Positions 13,310 through 18,963 of a DNA stretch of 18,963 nt are shown here, in pieces (positions within the stretch are counted from its first letter, which is position 1; the number at the start of each line of letters is the position of its first letter). The notes under the pieces are model-generated. The model was not told the origin of the DNA. It was given only the letters and a program-made list of their open reading frames with translations, and did no database searches. The translations under genes were made by a program, and so were the position numbers. This DNA comes from Rhodospirillaceae bacterium (GTDB taxonomy: Bacteria; Pseudomonadota; Alphaproteobacteria; UBA828). The stretch is from contig JAPPKP010000117.1 in NCBI GenBank assembly GCA_028819955.1, positions 1-18,963 of the forward strand, read 5' to 3'.

Positions 13310-14702
13310 TCGCAGCAGCGAAAGCCCGATCCACTGGCCGATCTCTGACCTGATCGAGGCCTACCGACACGGCCTGTTGTCGCCGGTCGAGGTGGCCGAA
13401 GAGGTGCTCGCCCGGATCGATCGACTGAATCCGTCGCTCCACGCCTATCTTGTCCGCTTCGACGATCTCACGCGCCGGCAAGCACGGGAGGCCGAGGCCG
13501 ATTACCGGGCCGGCCGCGCGTTGCCGCTGAGTGGCGTGCCGATCTCGATCAAGGACACATTCCCGCTTGCCGGCGCGGTGACGACCTTCGGTTCGGTCGT
13601 GCACCGCCATAACCTCACGCAGCAGGACAGCGGGGTCGTTCGCCGGCTGAGAGCTTCGGGCGCCGTGTTTACCGGCAAGACCAACACCGCCGAATTCGGC
13701 CAATCGGCGACCAGCGACAACCGCCTCGGCCCGGAAGCCAGAAACCCGTGGGATACGACGCGCACGCTGGGCGGCTCGAGCGGCGGCGCCGCAGTTTCGG
13801 TCGCTGCCGGACTTGCGAGCGTCGCGCTGGCCGCCGACGGCGGCGGATCGATCCGCATTCCGGCTTCGTTCACCGGATTGCTCGGCTTCAAACCCACTTA
13901 CGGCCTTTGCCCCGACGAAGGCGGCCTGCCGGCAATGTCGGACTTCGTTTGTCCGGGACCGTTGGCGCGGTCCGCGGCCGATGCACGGGCGTTCCTGGGC
14001 GCGCTTCTCGATCGCAGGATGAGCCGTGCCGGCGCGGGAAGAGGGTTGCGCATTGCCTGGTGCCCGCGCCCCGAAGGACGCCCTGTCGACCCAGGCGTCG
14101 CGGCGACCGTCGAAGCTGCCGTCGCGTGTCTCGAGACCCTCGGCCATGAGGTCGTGGAGACTGCGTTACCCCTCGAAGGATGGAATGAAGCCTTTGGGCC
14201 ACTCGTCCTCGCCGAGGAACGGCGCGAGCGCGGCGACCTGCTCCACCGGTTCCCGGACGTGCTCAGCGATTACGTGCGCAAGTCACTGGTGGCGGCGCGG
14301 ACAGTCAACGACGAGGACATTGCCGCCGGCCGCGCGGCGCATCGCAGCTATCGCGCCCGCATTGCAGCGCTGTTCGAGACCTGGGACGCGATCGCGACGC
14401 CGGCTACGGCCGTCACCGCCTTTCCCCTCGGCAAGCGGCCGAGGCGGATCGCCGGCCGCGAGGTCGACTGGCTGTGGGGCGCATTCCCCTTCGCGGTTCC
14501 GTTCAATGTCTCGGGCAATCCAGCCGTATCGCTGCCGTGTGGGCTCGCCGACGGTCTGCCCGTGGGACTGCAACTCGTGATGCCCATGAACGAGGACGAG
14601 AGGCTTCTCGATCTTGCCGAAGACGTGGAAGAGGCGATCGCGTTCGCCTGGAGCCCGATGGGAGATCCAGCGCCGTTGCCGGCGGTGGAGGCGGCCTCGT
14701 GA
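13302..14702 (+). CDS. Amidase-signature family amidohydrolase
   Basis: The 466-aa product has the amidase-signature core with the complete Ser-cisSer-Lys triad: Lys84 in ISIKDTFPLAG, cis-Ser159 in GGSSGGAA and nucleophile Ser183 in DGGGSIRIPASFTG. The C-terminal FNVSGNPAVSLPCG and GLPVGLQLV are also typical. Such enzymes hydrolyse amides (RCONH2 or RCONHR) to acids and amines. There is no partner GatB/GatC gene, so a role in tRNA amidation is unlikely. The start is TTG 13302, 11 nt after GGAGG at 13286-13290 and overlapping the SDR end. In the operon it may generate the free acid for the CoA ligase, or cleave an amide in the imported substrate. Confidence 0.92.
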   Translation: MPDRSSESPIHWPISDLIEAYRHGLLSPVEVAEEVLARIDRLNPSLHAYLVRFDDLTRRQAREAEADYRAGRALPLSGVPISIKDTFPLAGAVTTFGSVVHRHNLTQQDSGVVRRLRASGAVFTGKTNTAEFGQSATSDNRLGPEARNPWDTTRTLGGSSGGAAVSVAAGLASVALAADGGGSIRIPASFTGLLGFKPTYGLCPDEGGLPAMSDFVCPGPLARSAADARAFLGALLDRRMSRAGAGRGLRIAWCPRPEGRPVDPGVAATVEAAVACLETLGHEVVETALPLEGWNEAFGPLVLAEERRERGDLLHRFPDVLSDYVRKSLVAARTVNDEDIAAGRAAHRSYRARIAALFETWDAIATPATAVTAFPLGKRPRRIAGREVDWLWGAFPFAVPFNVSGNPAVSLPCGLADGLPVGLQLVMPMNEDERLLDLAEDVEEAIAFAWSPMGDPAPLPAVEAAS

Positions 14703-15448
14703 GCGGGTGCGTGGCCACATCGTCACGCGACGGTGTGCTCGAGATCACCTTCGAGAATGCCCGGCGCCGGAACGCGCTGTCCCGCTCGCTTCTGTCGGCA
14801 CTGAGTCGGGCGATCGACGATGTCCGGGCAGGCGACGTCCGAGCGGTGGTCCTTGCCGGCGCTGGTGACGGGTTCAGCGCAGGCGCCGATCTCACCGATC
14901 TGAACGGCACGATCGACGACCGTGCCGTGGACGGCGCCATTGGGCGCACCGCCCAATCGATACGCGATTGCCCGGTACCGGTCATCGCGGCCGTCGAGGG
15001 CCCCTGTATCGGCGGGGCGCTTGAATTGGCGCTCAACTGCGACGCCATCGTGGCCGCCGAGGGTGCCTACTTCGCGCTTCCCGCGACGCACCTTGGCCTG
15101 CTTTACGATCCACGTGCCGTGGTGCGCCTCCGCCGTCGCTTGAATCCGGCCGCGCTGAGGTGGCTGCTTCTGCTTGGCGAGCGAATCGATGCCCGTACCG
15201 GGGCGGCGATGGGCCTGGTTGTCCGTGTCGTCCGCGAGGGCACCGCCAAGGCGGAGGCGTGGGCGCTGGCCGAGCGTGTGGCGGCTCGTTCACCGCAGGC
15301 CGTCGCGGCAACCAAGACGCTGCTCAACGAGTTTGAGGAGGGCTGCGCCCACCTCGATGAGTGGGAACGCGTGCGCCTCGACATCCTCGCTTCGACGGAG
15401 CGACGCGAGCGCGTCGAACAGGCGAAGGCGCGTCTGGGGCTGGTGTGA
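14699..15448 (+). CDS. Crotonase-fold enoyl-CoA hydratase/isomerase family protein
   Basis: The 249-aa product has the crotonase fold: the first oxyanion loop GFSAGADL, the second GPCIGGALELALNCD and AMGLVVRVV near the C-terminal third. Aligned by eye to rat enoyl-CoA hydratase, Glu109 matches Glu144, but the position of Glu164 is Ala129 (LPATHLGL for the usual PE..LG). The usual GAGGTQRL is DPRAVVRL. A classical hydratase uses both glutamates, so this may be an isomerase, decarboxylase or hydrolase of the superfamily. The start is GTG 14699, overlapping the amidase stop (GTGA) with GGAGG 7 nt upstream. It is the last enzyme before the transporter genes. Confidence 0.88.
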   Translation: MSGCVATSSRDGVLEITFENARRRNALSRSLLSALSRAIDDVRAGDVRAVVLAGAGDGFSAGADLTDLNGTIDDRAVDGAIGRTAQSIRDCPVPVIAAVEGPCIGGALELALNCDAIVAAEGAYFALPATHLGLLYDPRAVVRLRRRLNPAALRWLLLLGERIDARTGAAMGLVVRVVREGTAKAEAWALAERVAARSPQAVAATKTLLNEFEEGCAHLDEWERVRLDILASTERRERVEQAKARLGLV

Positions 15449-15629
15449 TCGGCTCGCCCAAACCGCGCCCATGACGAACGGGAGGGACCCAATGAACTGA
15501 TGGTGCCATGACCCTATCGCCCCGTTACCGGGGACCGGCTCGAGACCGGTCGCCATGGCAGCGCGGCGCGCAGGCAATTCGGTCTACACGCGCGTGCCGC
15601 GCGCAATTCTGGCTTTTCGGGAGGAGAAG
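15449..15629. other. Spacer between the enzyme genes and the transporter genes, with two small hairpins
   Basis: No gene is supported here. Adjacent inverted repeats CCCCG-TTAC-CGGGG (15520-15533) and GACCGG-N7-CCGGTC (15533-15551) share one base, so they may be alternative structures. No T tract follows. It could be a processing or partial termination site, or hold a weak internal promoter that I cannot define. Confidence 0.4.
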
Positions 15630-16868
15630 ATGAGAGCTTTCAAGGCGCTTCTTGCAGCGGCCGGCGCCGCCGCCGTGATCGCAGCCGGCGTGGTGACCGC
15701 GGCCGGTGTCATGTCCGCGTCCAGGTTCGCCGAGGCGGAGACCATTCGCATCGGCGACATCAATTCGTACACGCGTCTGCCGGCACACACGATTCCGTAC
15801 CGGCAAGGGGCAATTCTCGCGATCGAGGAGATCAACGGCGCGGGCGGTGTGCTCGGCCGCGAGCTCGAGTTCGTATCGCACGACGATCAGGGCAAACCGG
15901 GCGAGGCGGTCAAGGTGGCCGAGCGGTTGTTCGACCGCGACGAGGTGGTCCTGATCTCGGGCTCGCTGTTCAGCCACGTCGGGTTGGCGCTGACCGCCTA
16001 CGCCAAGCAAACCCAGCGATTGTACATCGCGGCCGAGCCGCTGGCCGACGCGCTGGTCTGGGCTCAAGGCAACCGCTACACCTTCAGGCTGCGGCCTTCG
16101 ACCTACATGCAGGCGGCAATGCTCGCCGCCGAGGCGGCGAAGGACGAGAACGCCAAGCGTTGGGCAACCATCGCGCCCAACTATGCCTACGGCAAGGATG
16201 CCGTGGCAGCGTTCCAGAGGGTGTTGACGGCGTTGCGACCGGATGTGGAGTTCGTCGGTTCGCAATGGCCCGCGCTGTTCAAGATCGACGCCGGTGCGGA
16301 GGTCGAGGCGCTCAAGCGCCTGGAGCCGGACGCGATCTACAACGTCACCTTCGGCAGCGATCTCGCCAAGTTCGCGCGCGAGGGCAGGTTGCGCGGCCTC
16401 TTCGAGGGGCGGCTGATGGTCGGATTGCTGACCGGCGAGCCCGAGTACATCGATCCCCTGAAGGACGAGGCACCGGAGGGCTGGCTGGTGACGGGCTACC
16501 CCTGGTACGACATCGATACTCCGGCGCACGATGCGTTCCTGGCCGCCTATCAGCAGCGTTGGGACGACTATCCGCGCATCGGCTCGGTGGTCGGCTACAA
16601 CACCATGCTGGCCATCAAGGCGATGCTCGAACGGGCCGGCTCGACCGAGACGGAAGCCATGGTCGATGCCTTGGAAGGTCTGAGTTTCGATGCGCCGACC
16701 GGGCCCATCACGTTTCGAGCGATCGATCATCAAGCGACGATGGGGGCCTATGTGGGCTGGACCACGTTGCGCGACGGGCAGGGCGTCATGGTCGACTGGA
16801 AGTACCTCGACGGCGCGGACTACCTGCCGCCCGATGACGAGGTTCGGAAACTGCGCAGTGGTGGCTAA
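15630..16868 (+). CDS. ABC transporter substrate-binding protein, branched-chain amino acid (Liv) type
   Basis: The 412-aa product is a periplasmic type I binding protein. It opens with a long signal peptide (MRAFKALLAAAGAAAVIAAG onward, likely cleaved after AEA at residue 36), followed by ETIRIGDINSYT, a GAILAIEEINGAGGVLGREL helix and VAERLFDRDEVVLISG, all typical of Liv-type receptors. The late WTTLRDGQGVMV is also typical. The family binds amino acids, amides, urea or aromatic acids. ATG 15630 is fixed by GGGAGGAG 4 nt upstream; the open frame before it lacks support. Fused permease and ATPase genes follow. Ligand specificity probably matches the enzymes upstream. Confidence 0.93.
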   Translation: MRAFKALLAAAGAAAVIAAGVVTAAGVMSASRFAEAETIRIGDINSYTRLPAHTIPYRQGAILAIEEINGAGGVLGRELEFVSHDDQGKPGEAVKVAERLFDRDEVVLISGSLFSHVGLALTAYAKQTQRLYIAAEPLADALVWAQGNRYTFRLRPSTYMQAAMLAAEAAKDENAKRWATIAPNYAYGKDAVAAFQRVLTALRPDVEFVGSQWPALFKIDAGAEVEALKRLEPDAIYNVTFGSDLAKFAREGRLRGLFEGRLMVGLLTGEPEYIDPLKDEAPEGWLVTGYPWYDIDTPAHDAFLAAYQQRWDDYPRIGSVVGYNTMLAIKAMLERAGSTETEAMVDALEGLSFDAPTGPITFRAIDHQATMGAYVGWTTLRDGQGVMVDWKYLDGADYLPPDDEVRKLRSGG

Positions 16869-16877
16869 ACCGGCGTA

Positions 16878-16909
16878 GCGTCAGGGGCCGCGCAGCCGGC
16901 TCCTGACGC
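16878..16909. repeat. Intercistronic hairpin between binding protein and permease genes
   Basis: GCGTCAGG (16878-16885) and CCTGACGC (16902-16909) form a perfect 8-bp stem around a 16-nt G+C-rich loop that can fold further. It starts 9 nt after the binding-protein stop. Such stems often protect the binding-protein mRNA and lower permease expression; that role here is inferred. Confidence 0.5.
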
Positions 16910-16951
16910 CGATATCGGGATAAAGGACGGTCTGAGCAAGAGAGCCGGAGC

Positions 16952-18892
16952 GTGGCGGATTTCATCGTCAGCTTGTTGACGGGGCTGTCCAGCGCCGCAG
17001 CCATGTTCCTGGTCGCTTCGGGGCTGTCGATCATCTTCGGGGTGACCCGGATCGTGAACTTCGCCCACGGCTCGTTCTACATGCTGGGCGCCTATATCGG
17101 GTACACGCTGGTCCAGGCGATCGGCGCCACCGGGATCGGCTTCTGGGCCGCCGTGCTGATCGCCGCCGTCGCCGTCGGCCTGATCGGCGTGGTCATGGAG
17201 ATCCTGCTGCTTCGCCGGATCTACAAGGCGCCTGAGCTCTTTCAGCTGATCGCGACCTTCGGGGTCATCCTGGTTATCCAGGACGTAACGCTGTGGATCT
17301 GGGGATCGGAGGACCTCGTCGGCCCGCAGGCCCCCGGACTCAAGGGCGCGGTCTTTATCCTCGGCAAGCCGATGCCGGAATACGACTTGGCCCTGATCGC
17401 CATATCGCCGCTGGTGCTGGTCGGCCTATGGGCGCTGTTCAAGCTGACACGCTGGGGCACGCTGGTCCGGGCTGCGACGCAAGACCGGCAGATGGTGGCG
17501 GCGCTGGGCGTCAACCAGCGCTGGTTGTTTACCGGCGTCCTGTTTCTCGGCTCTGCACTCGCAGGGCTGGGCGGTGCCGTTCAGATCCCCAAGGGCGGCG
17601 CCGACCTGCTGATGGACTTCAATATCCTCGCCGCTGCGTTCGTCGTGGTCGTCGTGGGCGGCATGGGCAGCATATTCGGCGCCTTCTGGGCGGCGCTGCT
17701 GTTCGGCATCCTCCAGACCTTCGGCATCCAGATACTGCCGAACTCGACGCTGGTGCTGATGTTCCTGGTCATGGCGGTGGTCCTGATCTTCCGGCCGTGG
17801 GGGCTGCTCGGCATCCCGGAGTCGGTGCTTCAAATACCTTCCGGTCCGCCCGAGCAACCGCTGCGTCCTGCGCTGCCGCGGGTACGTGCCCTGGCCGGCG
17901 CGGCCTGCGCGGTGCTCCTCGCGCTTCCGATCGTGCACCTCGTCTTCCCCGAGGCGGTCGGCACGTTCACCCTGGTCCTGGTCATCGAGATCATGGTCTT
18001 CGTGCTGTTCGCCGCCGCGCTCCACTTCATCATGGGACCGGGCGGGATGGTCAGCTTCGGCCACGCGGCCTATTTCGGTGGCGGCGCCTATGCGGCCGCG
18101 CTCCTGGTGAAGTTCGCGGACGCACCGTTCGAGCTCGCGTTCTGGGCCGCACCGCTCGGCGGGGCGCTGTTGGCGTTTCTCTTCGGCTGGTTCTGCGTGC
18201 GCCTGAGCGGCGTCTACTTCGCGATGCTGACGCTCGCCTTCGCACAGATCGCTTGGGCGTTCGTGTTCCAGGACATGCCGGGCAGCGTGCTCAAGACCTT
18301 CGGAATCGCAGACGAGTACGGTGCGCCGCTCAAGATTACCGGCGGCGACGACGGCCTGAACGACATCTGGCCGTCGCCCTGGGCGGGTGCGCGTGTCTCC
18401 TACTACTACATCACCGTAGGGCTCAGCGTGGCCGCGCTCTGGATCATGCGGCGCATCCTGTACGCGCCGTTCGGCTACACCTTGCGCGCCGGCCGCGACT
18501 CGCCGTTGCGGGCCGCCGCGATCGGGATCGATCTCACGCGCCACCGCTGGCTGGCCTTTGCGATCTCCGGCGCGTTCACGGGCCTTGCCGGTTCTCTGTT
18601 CCTGTTCTCGAAGGGCAGCATCTTCCCGACCACGCTGGAGATCGCGCGCTCCTTCGACGCCTTGCTGATGGTGCTGCTCGGCGGCGTGCAGTCGCTCTTC
18701 GGCCCGATCTTCGGCGCCGCCGCGCTCACCTGGCTCAACGATCTCTTCAGTGTCCTCAGCTACTGGCGGTTCCTGCTTGGCATGACCATCATCGCCCTGG
18801 TGCTGCTGCTCCCCCAGGGGCTCGCCGGTTTCGCCGGCACCCGGCTGGGCCGGCGACTCCGGTTGGCGCGGCCAGAGGAAATGTCGACATGA
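16952..18892 (+). CDS. Fused LivH-LivM branched-chain-type ABC transporter permease
   Basis: One 646-aa frame holds two permease domains. The N-terminal LivH-like half (about 1-290) includes SGLSIIFGVTRIVNFAHGSF, RAATQDRQMVAALGVN and VVVVVGGMGSIFGAF. A linker rich in Pro (IPSGPPEQPLRPALP) joins the LivM-like half (about 312-640) with GPGGMVSFGHAAYFGGGAY, LRAGRDSPLRAAAIGID and VLLGGVQSLFGPIFGA. Both halves are multi-pass inner-membrane domains forming the channel. The two are more often separate genes, but fusions are known. The start is GTG 16952. The stop overlaps the ATPase start (ATGA). There is no stop or indel at the junction, so the fusion looks genuine. Confidence 0.93.
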   Translation: MADFIVSLLTGLSSAAAMFLVASGLSIIFGVTRIVNFAHGSFYMLGAYIGYTLVQAIGATGIGFWAAVLIAAVAVGLIGVVMEILLLRRIYKAPELFQLIATFGVILVIQDVTLWIWGSEDLVGPQAPGLKGAVFILGKPMPEYDLALIAISPLVLVGLWALFKLTRWGTLVRAATQDRQMVAALGVNQRWLFTGVLFLGSALAGLGGAVQIPKGGADLLMDFNILAAAFVVVVVGGMGSIFGAFWAALLFGILQTFGIQILPNSTLVLMFLVMAVVLIFRPWGLLGIPESVLQIPSGPPEQPLRPALPRVRALAGAACAVLLALPIVHLVFPEAVGTFTLVLVIEIMVFVLFAAALHFIMGPGGMVSFGHAAYFGGGAYAAALLVKFADAPFELAFWAAPLGGALLAFLFGWFCVRLSGVYFAMLTLAFAQIAWAFVFQDMPGSVLKTFGIADEYGAPLKITGGDDGLNDIWPSPWAGARVSYYYITVGLSVAALWIMRRILYAPFGYTLRAGRDSPLRAAAIGIDLTRHRWLAFAISGAFTGLAGSLFLFSKGSIFPTTLEIARSFDALLMVLLGGVQSLFGPIFGAAALTWLNDLFSVLSYWRFLLGMTIIALVLLLPQGLAGFAGTRLGRRLRLARPEEMST

Positions 18893-18963
18893 GCGCGGTG
18901 CAGCACGAGCGCGCTCCGGTGCTCGAGGTCGAATCGCTGAGCAGGGCGTTCGGCGGGGTGCAG
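18889..18963 (+). CDS. ABC transporter ATP-binding protein (LivG type), N-terminal fragment
   Basis: ATG 18889 overlaps the permease stop as ATGA. The 25 visible codons include APVLEVESLSRAFGGV, the typical opening of LivG-type ATPases (LeVe.LtkrFGGl.A). The Walker motifs lie beyond the window. It should power the uptake system encoded just upstream. The call rests on context plus this short motif. Confidence 0.8.
   Translation, partial: MSAVQHERAPVLEVESLSRAFGGVQ

Noticed and set aside
17426..18544. Minus-strand open frame of 372 codons
   Set aside because: Antisense to the permease and made of charged low-complexity sequence typical of a reverse reading of membrane-protein codons.
1..18963. 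CRISPR arrays, tRNA or rRNA genes
   Set aside because: No regularly spaced repeats, tRNA-like arm/CCA structures or rRNA-like conserved stretches were seen in any region.

Overview
The window is high-G+C DNA with dense, overlapping genes, strong GGAGG-type ribosome sites and GTG/TTG starts. Together with the gene families (luciferase-like oxidoreductases, circularly permuted ATP-grasp, Liv-type ABC transporter, IS1595 and IS3 remnants) this suggests an alphaproteobacterium, perhaps Rhodospirillales-like. That assignment is an inference from style and content; no rRNA or marker gene is present. No tRNA, rRNA or CRISPR array was seen.

Left part (1-4265): a partial luciferase-like flavin oxidoreductase runs leftward off the edge. 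Divergent from it is a two-gene unit, an unrecognised ~199-aa protein and a secreted DUF4856-type protein. Its good promoter is overlapped by a perfect inverted repeat (ATGCAA-N5-TTGCAT) resembling alphaproteobacterial Fur/Mur operators, so it may be metal-regulated. Four back-to-back hairpins follow, then a membrane fatty acid hydroxylase/sterol desaturase whose 3' end runs into foreign DNA.

Middle part (4130-8071), a scar region: a 39-bp imperfect direct repeat brackets a ~1.75-kb, visibly lower-G+C segment. It carries a frameshifted N-terminal stub that looks like an IS1595-family transposase and an intact DNA methyltransferase fused to a C-terminal HNH nuclease. Next comes a circularly permuted ATP-grasp gene with an 84-nt stretch turned into almost pure C/G. 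Codon-by-codon comparison with what I recall of the family suggests base-call corruption, not biology. Four bases after its stop lies a degraded IS3-family orfA/orfB fragment containing a hairpin insertion, then ~300 bp with no recognisable gene.

Right part (8072-18963): a TetR regulator is divergent from a tightly coupled rightward cluster of acyl-CoA ligase, alpha/beta hydrolase, luciferase-like flavin oxidoreductase, SDR dehydrogenase, amidase-signature enzyme and crotonase-fold protein. A Liv-type ABC uptake system follows (binding protein, a fused LivH-LivM permease and the start of the LivG ATPase, cut by the window end). The most economical reading is one regulated module that imports a small organic acid or amide and degrades it through CoA-thioester chemistry. 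The substrate is unknown and I do not recognise this gene set as a described pathway; it is the best candidate here for an undescribed system.
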